Positions 8,543 to 16,578 of a stretch of DNA of 64,000 bases are shown one piece after another. The notes under the pieces are model-generated. The model saw nothing but the letters and a program-made list of their open reading frames with translations. It was not told the origin of the DNA and ran no database searches. The position numbers and the translations under genes are program-made. Positions within the stretch are counted from its first letter, which is position 1. The number at the start of each line of letters is the position of its first letter. Source of the stretch: an uncultured Collinsella sp. (GTDB taxonomy: Bacteria; Actinomycetota; Coriobacteriia; Coriobacteriales; Coriobacteriaceae); assembly GCA_902495355.1 (NCBI GenBank), contig CABUWV010000001.1:156148-220147 (forward strand), in the 5' to 3' direction.

Positions 8543-9142
8543 TTGGGTCGTGGTGCGGATATGACGCCGCCTTTGCGTTGGCGGTTGGGTGTTGCTGGTG
8601 GGGTGGCGCTGGTTGTGCTGCTTGTTGACCAGCTGACCAAGCTTGCGGTTCGTGCCGTGGGCGACGCTTTGCATGTGACCGTCATCCCCGGTGTCATTGA
8701 CTTTATGTTTGTCCGTAATATCGGTGCTGCCTTTAGCATGGGCGAGGGGCATGGCGTTGCGTTCGCTTTGCTGGCGCTTGCGGTCATTGTCGCCATTGCC
8801 GTGTACTTGCTCCGTGCGCCTCAGCTCGCTCGTCTAGAGGTTGTGGGCATGGCCATGGTTGCGGGCGGCGCCATCGGCAACGCGATCGATCGCCTTGTCT
8901 TTGGCTTCGTGACCGATTTTATCGCAACCACCTTCATCGACTTTCCCGTCTTTAACGTGGCTGATATCGGCATTACGGTCGGCGTCGTGCTGGCGCTCAT
9001 TGGTTACATGTTCTTGAGTCCCGCCGCTCGCGAGGTTGATGCGACTGCCGAGCTCAATGCCCGTGATGAGGCCCGCGCTAAGCGCAAAGCCAAGCAGCGT
9101 GGGGAGCGTGCCCGCAAGATTCGCGAAAGGAATGAGCGTTAA
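8543..9142 (+). CDS. lspA: Prolipoprotein signal peptidase (signal peptidase II)
   Basis: Membrane aspartic protease that cleaves the signal peptide of lipid-modified prolipoproteins. Four hydrophobic segments; motifs DQLTK, VRNIGAAFSMG, GGAIGNAIDR (first catalytic Asp) and FNVADIGI (second catalytic Asp) are all present. The C-terminal 40 residues are a charged tail rich in Arg, Lys and Glu, longer than in most LspA. A TTG start at 8543 follows a GAGGGTAGGGG ribosome site; ATG at 8561 (MTPPLRW) is the alternative. Its stop overlaps the start of the rluD-type gene (TAATG), so the two are co-translated. Substrates in this window include the lipoproteins at 45651-48832. Confidence 0.93.
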   Translation: MGRGADMTPPLRWRLGVAGGVALVVLLVDQLTKLAVRAVGDALHVTVIPGVIDFMFVRNIGAAFSMGEGHGVAFALLALAVIVAIAVYLLRAPQLARLEVVGMAMVAGGAIGNAIDRLVFGFVTDFIATTFIDFPVFNVADIGITVGVVLALIGYMFLSPAAREVDATAELNARDEARAKRKAKQRGERARKIRERNER

Positions 9143-10155
9143 TGGCTGACATCCATATTCTTGTTGCCGACGATTCCGCTGGTCAGCGTCTTGACGCCTA
9201 TTTGGGCGCCAACGATGGCTGTCCCACGCGCTCTGCCTGCGCGCATCTGATCGAGGGAGGTGCCGTTGCCGTCAACGGTGAGACTTGTCTCTCTAAAAAG
9301 TACGCCGTACGCGCCGGCGATCGCATCTCGGTCGACTTGCCCGAGCCGCACGACCCGACCGACGTGATTCCCGAGGCCATTCCCCTCGATATCCGCTACG
9401 AGGACGACTACCTTATCGTGCTCTCCAAGCAGCGGGGCCTGGTGTGCCATCCCGCCCATGGCCACGAGAGCGGCACCCTTGCGAACGCTCTGGTCTACCA
9501 CTGCGGCATCGATCATCTTGGTACTGTGCAGGGTGAGGACCGCCCCGGCATCGTGCATCGCCTGGATCGCGATACCTCGGGCCTTATGCTCGCGGCAAAA
9601 GACGACGACACCCAGCGCGCGCTTCAGAATCTCATCCGCACGCGCACGCTCGACCGTCGCTATATCACGCTCGTTCACGGTCACATCGCCATGGACGAGG
9701 GCACTATCAACACCGGTATTGCCCGTTCCACGCGCGACCGCGTGAAGATGGCGGTTTCGGATGACCCCTTTGCCCGTCAGGCCATTACGACCTTTAAGGT
9801 CCTCGAGCGCTTTGATTCCACGCGTTTTGACGACGGCTATACGCTCGTTGAGTGCCACCTGTTTACGGGCCGCACACATCAGATTCGCGTGCATATGCGC
9901 CATATCAACCACGCCTGCGTGGGCGATCCGCTCTACGGCAAGTGCGATGCGCGTGCCGATCAGGGCCTGACCAGGCAGTTCCTGCATTCTTGGCGCGTTG
10001 CGTTCGATCATCCCGTAACGGGGAAGCGCATTGAGTGCCGTGACGAGTTGCCGTGGGATCTCGCTGCGGTTCTCGACGATCTGGCTCCGCGCTCGCTCGG
10101 TCGCACGGCCGTTGGAGATGAAATCGTTCCGCAGCTCGGTCTTCTCGAAGCCTAG
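9142..10155 (+). CDS. RluA/RluD family pseudouridine synthase
   Basis: 337-residue 23S rRNA pseudouridine synthase-like protein. An N-terminal S4 RNA-binding domain (QRLDAYLG... to about residue 65) is followed by the catalytic domain with HRLDRDTSGLML, whose Asp is the catalytic nucleophile, and a C-terminal LFTGRTHQIRVHM motif typical of the RluA group. Coupled to lspA by a one-base overlap, an arrangement common in Gram-positive bacteria. RluD is the best guess but the exact uridine target cannot be read from sequence. Confidence 0.9.
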   Translation: MADIHILVADDSAGQRLDAYLGANDGCPTRSACAHLIEGGAVAVNGETCLSKKYAVRAGDRISVDLPEPHDPTDVIPEAIPLDIRYEDDYLIVLSKQRGLVCHPAHGHESGTLANALVYHCGIDHLGTVQGEDRPGIVHRLDRDTSGLMLAAKDDDTQRALQNLIRTRTLDRRYITLVHGHIAMDEGTINTGIARSTRDRVKMAVSDDPFARQAITTFKVLERFDSTRFDDGYTLVECHLFTGRTHQIRVHMRHINHACVGDPLYGKCDARADQGLTRQFLHSWRVAFDHPVTGKRIECRDELPWDLAAVLDDLAPRSLGRTAVGDEIVPQLGLLEA

Positions 10156-10237
10156 CCAGTATTAGGTGGTTTCTTGAACTCGGTAAGCCTGCGGTAAGAT
10201 ATACGATTGTTTACGTTACACGTTGCTGGGAGCCTGC

Positions 10238-11533
10238 ATGCTCGCCTTTTTACAAACCAACACACCCATCGTGATCTTCAACCAGATTGTCGTCACGCTG
10301 CTCACGGTCTGCTTTCTGTACCAGGTGGTCTTCTTTGTCATTGGCGCTCTTCGTGGCGAGGTCGCGCCTCCCAAGGCCAAAAAACTCCATCGCTATGCCT
10401 TTTTTATCGCGGCGCATAACGAGGAAGCCGTAATTGCCAATCTCGTACGCTCCATCAAGGACCAGGACTATCCGTCCGAGCTTATCGAGGTCTTTGTCGT
10501 TGCCGACGCCTGCACCGACAACACCGCGCAGCTCGCACGCGAGGCCGGTGCCATTGTTTACGAGCGCAATGATCTTGCCCGTAAGGGTAAGAGCTGGGTC
10601 ATGGACTTTGGCTTCGACCGCATCCTTAACGAGTATCCCGACACGTTTGAAGGCTACTTTATCTTCGATGCCGATAACGTTATCTCCCGCGATTACGTGT
10701 CCAAGATGAACGATGCCTTTGACCAGGGATTCCATGTGGTCACGAGCTATCGCAACTCCAAGAATTTTGGCAGCTCGTGGATCTCGGCAGCTAATGCTAC
10801 TTGGTACCTGCGCGAGGCGCGCTTTCTCAACAACGCGCGTAATATCTGTAAGACGTCTTGCGCCGTCTCGGGTTCGGGCTACCTCATCTCCGCCAGTGTC
10901 ATCGAGGGCATGCACGGTTGGCAGTTCCACACGCTGACCGAGGACATCCAGTTCACCACGTTCTGCGCCATTCACGGCATTCGCATTGGCTATGCGCCGG
11001 CGGAGTTCTTTGACGAGCAGCCGGTGACGTTTAAGGCGTCCTGGAAACAGCGCATGCGCTGGACCAAGGGCTTCTACCAGGTCTTTTTTACCTATGGCAA
11101 GCACCTGGTCAAATCGACCTTCCGCTATCATCGCTTTGCTGCCTACGACATGTTTATGACCATCGCCCCGGGTATGCTGCTATCGCTGATCTCGATGCTC
11201 GCCAATGCGACGTTCCTGATCGTGGGCGGTCTTTCGCACGGCTTCTTGGCTACCGAAGTCGAGATGCAGGCGTGCGCCGCTTCGCTCATTATGACCTTCG
11301 CCATGATGTATCAGACCTTCTTTATCCTGGCGCTGCTCACGACTATCTTTGAGTACAAGCACATTCACTGCGCGCAAAAGTGGCGTCTGGTGACTAACCT
11401 GTTTACCTTCCCGATCTTTATGTTCAGCTATATCCCCATCACGGTGGCCGCGCTGTTCCTGAAGGTCGACTGGGTGCCGACGCAGCACGCCGTCAACGTT
11501 ACCCTTGACGAGGTCATGCAAGGCGCCAAATAA
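10238..11533 (+). CDS. Membrane-bound family 2 glycosyltransferase
   Basis: 431 residues. One N-terminal TM segment (about 8-32), a GT-2 catalytic domain and three or four C-terminal TM segments, the layout of processive enzymes such as PgaC, NodC and BcsA. Catalytic features: FIFDADN (DxD), TEDIQF (acceptor-side Asp) and QRMRWTKG (Q/RxxRW). It probably polymerises or transfers a sugar for a surface polysaccharide; the sugar cannot be told. The ATG at 10238 has GGGAG five bases upstream, better than the upstream TTG. No other polysaccharide genes are adjacent. Ends at a hairpin terminator. Confidence 0.85.
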   Translation: MLAFLQTNTPIVIFNQIVVTLLTVCFLYQVVFFVIGALRGEVAPPKAKKLHRYAFFIAAHNEEAVIANLVRSIKDQDYPSELIEVFVVADACTDNTAQLAREAGAIVYERNDLARKGKSWVMDFGFDRILNEYPDTFEGYFIFDADNVISRDYVSKMNDAFDQGFHVVTSYRNSKNFGSSWISAANATWYLREARFLNNARNICKTSCAVSGSGYLISASVIEGMHGWQFHTLTEDIQFTTFCAIHGIRIGYAPAEFFDEQPVTFKASWKQRMRWTKGFYQVFFTYGKHLVKSTFRYHRFAAYDMFMTIAPGMLLSLISMLANATFLIVGGLSHGFLATEVEMQACAASLIMTFAMMYQTFFILALLTTIFEYKHIHCAQKWRLVTNLFTFPIFMFSYIPITVAALFLKVDWVPTQHAVNVTLDEVMQGAK

Positions 11534-11541
11534 CCACCACC

Positions 11542-11583
11542 AAAACCACCGCAAAGGGGACAGGCACCTTTGTGGTGGTTTTT
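11542..11583 (+). terminator. Hairpin terminator with the dispersed 24-bp repeat, opposite orientation to the 3750 copy
   Basis: 16-bp stem AAAACCACCGCAAAGG / CCTTTGTGGTGGTTTT with one G-T wobble, loop GGACAGGCA and trailing T tract. Its core is identical to the reverse complement of the copy at 3750-3790. Confidence 0.85.
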
Positions 11584-11614
11584 GCTTTTGCGATGCAGCT
11601 CGAGGAGGCGTCCG

Positions 11615-12037
11615 ATGGTCTATATCCCGTTTTGGATTTGCATCTTTGCCGGCGTGGCAATTGATGCCCGAGAGCGACGGTTTCCCAATGGGCTTGCCGG
11701 CGCATGTGCCGTGGCGGCGTTGGCGGGTGTTTGGCTCGACCTCGGTTTGAACACAGCGCTTGACCACGCCGGTCTTGCCGTCATTGTTTATCTTGCTCTC
11801 GTGCTGACTGAGTCCCTCTGGCGTCGTCTTCGCCAAATCCCGGGCATCGGCATGGGGGATGCCAAGGCACTCTTCGCGCTTTGCACGCTCGACCCTATGG
11901 GTGGCATCGTGGCATTTGCCGTCGCACTCCTGGCCCTGGCCCTCTCCTGTCTCTTCACAAAATCGCGCTCCCTGCCATTGCTCCCGTTTTTAGTGCCGAT
12001 TTTTGCCATAATCGAGGTCGTGGGCTGCACTTTGTAA
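11615..12037 (+). CDS. Small A24-type prepilin peptidase-like membrane protein
   Basis: 140 residues, mostly hydrophobic. The two aspartate motifs of A24 aspartic peptidases can be read: IDARERRFPNG (D...PN) and GIGMGDAKALFAL (GxGD). The N-terminal cytosolic methyltransferase domain of full-length PilD enzymes is absent, as in CpaA/TadV-type short forms. Start ATG at 11615 behind GAGGAGG. No pilin or tad genes are in the window, so its substrate is unknown; it lies between a hairpin terminator and dgt. Confidence 0.75.
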   Translation: MVYIPFWICIFAGVAIDARERRFPNGLAGACAVAALAGVWLDLGLNTALDHAGLAVIVYLALVLTESLWRRLRQIPGIGMGDAKALFALCTLDPMGGIVAFAVALLALALSCLFTKSRSLPLLPFLVPIFAIIEVVGCTL

Positions 12038-12068
12038 CCGATTGCGCATCCTTCTTAAGGAGCATGCC

Positions 12069-13316
12069 ATGGCATCTAATCAAGAAACGGCCGTCATTAA
12101 GGCGCGCATGGACCGTATCCCCTCGGCGTTGTCGCCCGAACTTGTCGAACGCATTGCCGCCGATCGTGCTTCGGGCTATGTCAACCCGTATCGTTGCAAC
12201 GACGATCAGGCTATTCGTCGTATTGATCGCGCCGCCGACAAAGGCACGCTTATGCGTCCGGCGTTTATGCGCGATACCGAAAAGATACTTCATCTTCCGG
12301 CGTATACCCGTTATGCAGGTAAAACGCAGGTCTTTAGCTTCCGTAGCAATGACGATCTGTCACGCCGCGGTTTGCACGTGCAGCTTGTCTCGCGCATTGC
12401 GCGCGATATCGGTCGCGCCCTGGGGCTCAATTGCGATCTGATCGAGGCGATTGGCCTGGGCCACGACTTGGGACACACGCCTTTCGGCCATGCCGGCGAG
12501 CGCTTCCTCAACGATATCTATCACGAGCGTACGGGGCGTTATTTTTTCCATAACGTGCAGTCGGTCCGCGTGCTCGACGCGTTGTATGGCCGCAACGTGT
12601 CGCTCCAGACGCTTGACGGCGTGCTATGCCATAACGGCGAGTACGAGCAGCGTGTGTTTGAGCTCTCGGACATGGGCTCCTTTGACCAGTTCGATCAGAC
12701 GGTTGAGGACTGTATCGCCGCGGGCTATGGCGCTATTGAGCACCTGCGTCCCATGACGCTCGAGGGCTGCGTTGTTCGCATTTCGGATATCCTTGCCTAC
12801 GTTGGGCGCGATCGCCAAGACGCCATTGCGGCGGGCCTGCTGTCACCCGACGCCTTTGATGATGGTCGGGGCGGGGCCTATAACAGCTGGATCCTCACGC
12901 ACGCTTCCATCGACATCGTTGAGCATAGCTACGGTAAACCGCGTATCGAGATGAGTGAGGACCTATTTGAGGAGATCCGCCGGGCCAAGCGCGAGAACTA
13001 CGAGAAGATCTACAGCAAGGGCGGTATCGAGGGCGATTCCGAGGCGGAGCTGCGTGAGGCATTCGAAAAGCTTTACGACCGTTGCCTGCAGGATATAAAC
13101 GAAGGCGACGAGTCTTCGTATATCTTTAAGCACCACATTTCGCGCATTGAGCAGCAGCTTTCCTACTACGATCGCACCTATGCCTGGCAGGACGACAAGG
13201 ATCAAGCCGTGGTGGATTATATCGCGAGTATGACGGACGGTTATTTCTGCGAGCTGACGAGTAAGCTGTTCCCTGGTTTAAAGTTTCCGCACCGTACCTA
13301 TATTAACGAACGGTAG
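12069..13316 (+). CDS. dgt: dGTPase-like deoxynucleoside triphosphate triphosphohydrolase (HD domain)
   Basis: 415 residues. The HD-domain signature GLGHDLGHTPFGHAGE (about residues 136-151) is specific to the dGTPase subfamily, which splits dNTPs to deoxynucleosides and tripolyphosphate. An earlier RTRL-like zone is replaced by FMRDTEKILHLPAYTRYAGKT-type sequence, as in Gram-positive dNTPases. The ATG at 12069 has AAGGAG six bases upstream. Located just before rarA; in other Gram-positives dgt sits before dnaG. Whether dGTP is the preferred substrate is not certain. Confidence 0.88.
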   Translation: MASNQETAVIKARMDRIPSALSPELVERIAADRASGYVNPYRCNDDQAIRRIDRAADKGTLMRPAFMRDTEKILHLPAYTRYAGKTQVFSFRSNDDLSRRGLHVQLVSRIARDIGRALGLNCDLIEAIGLGHDLGHTPFGHAGERFLNDIYHERTGRYFFHNVQSVRVLDALYGRNVSLQTLDGVLCHNGEYEQRVFELSDMGSFDQFDQTVEDCIAAGYGAIEHLRPMTLEGCVVRISDILAYVGRDRQDAIAAGLLSPDAFDDGRGGAYNSWILTHASIDIVEHSYGKPRIEMSEDLFEEIRRAKRENYEKIYSKGGIEGDSEAELREAFEKLYDRCLQDINEGDESSYIFKHHISRIEQQLSYYDRTYAWQDDKDQAVVDYIASMTDGYFCELTSKLFPGLKFPHRTYINER

Positions 13317-13371
13317 TTCGTATCCTTTCGGTATACTGGTTAGTTGAAAACGTTTTTGATTGATGCACGGG

Positions 13372-14727
13372 ATGGCTATGGACGACCTTTTTTCTGCCTC
13401 GACGCGCGAGCGTTCCTTTAAAAATGCGCCGCTCGCGGTGCGCATGCGGCCCAATTCGCTCGACGAGTATGTGGGCCAGCAAAAGGCCGTCGGTAAGGGC
13501 TCGTGGTTGCGTGCCGCAATTGAGCACGACGTGCTGTCGAGTGTGATTCTGTACGGGCCGGCCGGTACGGGCAAAACGACGCTGGCCCACATTATCGCTA
13601 ACCATACCAGGAGCGAGTTTGTCGAGGTCAGCGCCGTGACGGGTACCGTGAAGGACCTGCGTCGCGTGATTGACGAGGCCAAGACGCGCCTGAATACCTA
13701 CGACCGCCGCACTATTCTATTCATCGACGAGATTCATCGCTTCTCTAAGTCGCAGCAGGATGCCCTGCTGCATGCGGTTGAGAACCGCACCGTCATTATG
13801 ATTGGCGCCACGACGGAGAATCCGTACTTCGAGGTCAACTCGGCGTTGCTCTCGCGTGGTCGCGTGGTGGAGCTTGAGCACTTAAAGGACGAGGACATCG
13901 CGACGCTCATCGAGCGTGCGCTCGAGGCACCGCAGGGTCTGAACGGCAAGTTCTCGGCCGATGAGGATGTGGTTAAAACCATCTGCGCGCTGGCCGCGGG
14001 TGACGCTCGTTCGGCGCTCACGACGCTCGAGCTTGCGAGCGAGATTGCCGTCACGCGTCTCGATACGGACGGGACGCCAGCGCCGGCGGCGGGGGAGCGC
14101 TATCCCATCACCGTGGATGACGTTAAGATTGCCAACCCGCGTCGTGGCTTTTCGTATGACAAAAACGGCGACATGCACTACGACATCATCAGTGCGTTTA
14201 TTAAGTCCATGCGTGGCAGCGATCCAGATGCCACGGTCTACTGGCTTGCGCGCATGATCGATGCAGGCGAGGATCCTAAGTTTATCGCCCGTCGCATTAT
14301 GATTCATGCCTCTGAGGACGTTGGCAACGCTGACCCACAGGCGCTTTTGGTGGCACATGCCGCGTTTAAGTCTGCCGAGGTCATCGGCTATCCCGAGTGT
14401 CGAATTAACCTTGCTCAGGCTGCACTCTATGTGTGCTTGGCGCCAAAATCCAACGCGTGTGAGGCTTCGATCGATGCGGCGCTGGCCGATATCCATTCTA
14501 GTGGGCTTCGCGAGGTGCCGAGTTATCTGCGCGATCGCCATCGCCCGGGCAGCGATGAATACGGTGTGTATAAATATCCGCACGATTATCCTGAAGGCTG
14601 GGTCGATCAGCGCTATTTGCCCGAGGGGCTGGAGCGCGGTGCGTTCTGGCAGCCTGCCGGGCGCGGCTGGGAAGAGTGGCGCGTAGAGCAAAGCGAACGT
14701 GACCGCAGCGGGAATGCACCGAAGTAG
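13372..14727 (+). CDS. rarA: Replication-associated recombination AAA ATPase RarA (MgsA)
   Basis: About 451 residues, usual for RarA. Walker A GPAGTGKTTLA, Walker B ILFIDEIHRF, sensor region ATTENPYFEVNSALLSR, and a C-terminal tetramerisation domain with DPDATVYWLARMI and the LREVPSYLRDRH stretch typical of RarA/WRNIP1. It acts at stalled replication forks. Several in-frame starts (ATG 13363, 13372, 13378) are close together and none has a good ribosome site; 13372 is a compromise. A TATACT hexamer at 13332-13337 could be a -10 box, without a clear -35. Confidence 0.92.
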   Translation: MAMDDLFSASTRERSFKNAPLAVRMRPNSLDEYVGQQKAVGKGSWLRAAIEHDVLSSVILYGPAGTGKTTLAHIIANHTRSEFVEVSAVTGTVKDLRRVIDEAKTRLNTYDRRTILFIDEIHRFSKSQQDALLHAVENRTVIMIGATTENPYFEVNSALLSRGRVVELEHLKDEDIATLIERALEAPQGLNGKFSADEDVVKTICALAAGDARSALTTLELASEIAVTRLDTDGTPAPAAGERYPITVDDVKIANPRRGFSYDKNGDMHYDIISAFIKSMRGSDPDATVYWLARMIDAGEDPKFIARRIMIHASEDVGNADPQALLVAHAAFKSAEVIGYPECRINLAQAALYVCLAPKSNACEASIDAALADIHSSGLREVPSYLRDRHRPGSDEYGVYKYPHDYPEGWVDQRYLPEGLERGAFWQPAGRGWEEWRVEQSERDRSGNAPK

Positions 14728-14827
14728 CTGCTGATAATTTTGTCCCACGTTGCTGCTCTTGGCATGTTCGGTCCCCTTTGGGGTACCATGAAAAGCGTCT
14801 GTATTTCGATTCTTCCGGGAGGCTTGT

Positions 14828-15415
14828 ATGAGTCCCATTCAAATCGCCCTGCTGCTGCTCGCCGTTGCCGGCGTGTGGGCCATCGCTGAGCTCGCGCTTA
14901 CCCTGCGCAAGACCCGCAATGTTGTTGACTCGCTCGATAAGACCGTGAACGACCTCAACAACACCATCGCCGAGGCTCAGCCTGTGGTGGCAAAGCTCGA
15001 TGGCGCTGTCGATGAGCTTACGCCGGCGCTTGCCCAGATGGAGCCGCTGCTTAAGTCGAGCAAGACGGCAGTTGATGCCCTTACCTCCAATCTCGTAGAG
15101 GTCGAAGCCGTGGTTCGCGACATTTCCGAGGTTACGGGCAGCATGGCCGAGGCCAGCAATGCTGTGTCGAGCGTGACCGACTCTGCCGCCGGTGCTGTGC
15201 AGAAGCTCTTCAATAAGGTGAAGGCTCCTGCAGCTGAAGCCGAGCGCAAGCTTTCCGCTGCCGCCGAAGAAGCCGAGCAGCCGACCGAGCGCGTCTTGAT
15301 TGGCGAGGACGAGGCCGCCGCGGGCGACGATGATGGCCGGAAGTCTGTAGCCAAGCCGGCTCAGTATTACACGTATACGCCCGCCGAGACCTCTGAGGAG
15401 TCCTGCGATGAGTAG
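14828..15415 (+). CDS. DUF948-like single-pass membrane protein with coiled-coil
   Basis: 195 residues. One N-terminal TM helix (about 4-24) is followed by a heptad-rich region (about 30-130) with repeated VDxLxxxVxxL patterns, then an Ala/Glu/Asp-rich disordered tail. This resembles the DUF948 group of small membrane proteins sometimes annotated as general stress proteins. GGGAGG ribosome site. Its stop overlaps the start of the anti-sigma-like gene by eight bases, so it is the first gene of the stress-sigma operon; function unknown. Confidence 0.7.
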   Translation: MSPIQIALLLLAVAGVWAIAELALTLRKTRNVVDSLDKTVNDLNNTIAEAQPVVAKLDGAVDELTPALAQMEPLLKSSKTAVDALTSNLVEVEAVVRDISEVTGSMAEASNAVSSVTDSAAGAVQKLFNKVKAPAAEAERKLSAAAEEAEQPTERVLIGEDEAAAGDDDGRKSVAKPAQYYTYTPAETSEESCDE

Positions 15416-15785
15416 CGAAGCAACCTGCCCCATCACGCTGACCGTTGCCGGCGACCCGCGTCTCGCTCGCCTTGTGCGCATGACGGCAGCCAACGTTGGT
15501 GCCCTGTGTTCCATGTCTGTCGATCGCATCGAGGACATCCGCATGGCTGCCGAGGAAGCCTTTATCTTTGGCTGCACGGCTGTTGATTCCGACGACATCT
15601 CAATCAAATTCGATGTCGATGAGACCCACGTTGGCATGACCTTTACCTTTGGCGATCAGGCCACTGTCGACGAGGATGACCAGGCTGCTGTTTATGCCGA
15701 GCTTATTTTGGCGAGCGTGTGCGACTCCTACGAAAAGACTGCGGCGCCCCTGACGCTTTCCCTCGACCTCAAGGCGGATATTTAA
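15408..15785 (+). CDS. RsbW/SpoIIAB-like anti-sigma factor homologue with degenerate ATP-binding boxes
   Basis: 125 residues, located immediately before a sigma-B-type gene. The fold outline matches the HATPase_c_2 serine kinases: a strand-rich N terminus, RIEDIRMAAEEAFIFG aligning with the N-box helix, and a later DQAAVYAELILASVCD helix. The usual N-box Asn (E-A-x-x-N) is Phe here, and the glycine boxes (DxGxG, GRGL) are missing. It may bind the sigma factor without kinase activity. No STAS anti-anti-sigma gene is adjacent. The assignment rests mostly on context plus weak motif similarity. Confidence 0.65.
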   Translation: MSSEATCPITLTVAGDPRLARLVRMTAANVGALCSMSVDRIEDIRMAAEEAFIFGCTAVDSDDISIKFDVDETHVGMTFTFGDQATVDEDDQAAVYAELILASVCDSYEKTAAPLTLSLDLKADI

Positions 15786-15786
15786 T

Positions 15787-16578
15787 ATGACCGAACGTTC
15801 CCGGAGCGGCAAGACCGCTTGGGACAAGGAGAAAACCCGCGAGCTGTTTCGTCGTTACAAGGAGACCGGTGATCCGGACGCCCGCGAGCAGCTCGTCATG
15901 TCCCATATGAATCTGGTAAGGTTTCTTGCCAACAAATTTAAGAATCGCGGCGAGCCGCTCGACGACCTCATGCAGGTCGGCTATCTGGGTTTGCTCAAGG
16001 CTATCGACCGCTTTGACCCCGAGCGCGGGCTCGAGTTCACGACGTTTGCAACACCCACTATCCTGGGCGAGATCAAACGTCACTTCCGCGACAAGGGCTG
16101 GAGCGTGCGCGTGCCCCGTCGCTTGCAGGAGCTCTCGGCCAAGGTCAACCAGGCTACTGACAAACTTACCAACGAGCTGCAGCGTTCGCCCAAGGTTGAG
16201 GAGATCGCTGAGTATCTAGATGTGACTGTCGATGAGGTCCTCGAGGCTATGGAATCGTCTTCGGCTTATACCTCGGTGCCCATCGAGGCTCCTGGTGCGT
16301 CCGATTCCGACGATGCCCCCTCGATTCTCGACCGTTACGCCGACGACGACAACGAGCTCGACTTTACCGATGACCGCCTTGTGATCGAGGAAGCCATCCG
16401 TGATTTCTCGCCGCGCGAGCGCGAGGTGATCGAGCTGCGCTTTGTGAAGGGCATGACCCAGATCGAGATCGCCAAGAAGCTGGGTATTTCTCAGGTGCAG
16501 GTTTCGCGTCTGCTGCGCCGCACGCTTAAGAAGATTCAGGACAAGATCGACCCCGACGGAGTGATGATTCGTTCATGA
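15787..16578 (+). CDS. RNA polymerase sigma factor, SigB/SigF/SigG type
   Basis: 263 residues, the standard size of group 3 sigma-70 factors. Region 2: LVMSHMNLVRFLANKF, then LDDLMQVGYLGLLKAIDRFD and FTTFATPTILGEIKRHFRD (-10 recognition and melting). Region 3: VPRRLQELSAKVN. Region 4: FSPREREVIELRFVKGMTQ then IAKKLGISQVQVSRLLRR (-35 helix-turn-helix). It probably directs a general stress or stationary-phase regulon. One base after the anti-sigma-like gene, and its last codons overlap the next gene (ATGA). Confidence 0.9.
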   Translation: MTERSRSGKTAWDKEKTRELFRRYKETGDPDAREQLVMSHMNLVRFLANKFKNRGEPLDDLMQVGYLGLLKAIDRFDPERGLEFTTFATPTILGEIKRHFRDKGWSVRVPRRLQELSAKVNQATDKLTNELQRSPKVEEIAEYLDVTVDEVLEAMESSSAYTSVPIEAPGASDSDDAPSILDRYADDDNELDFTDDRLVIEEAIRDFSPREREVIELRFVKGMTQIEIAKKLGISQVQVSRLLRRTLKKIQDKIDPDGVMIRS

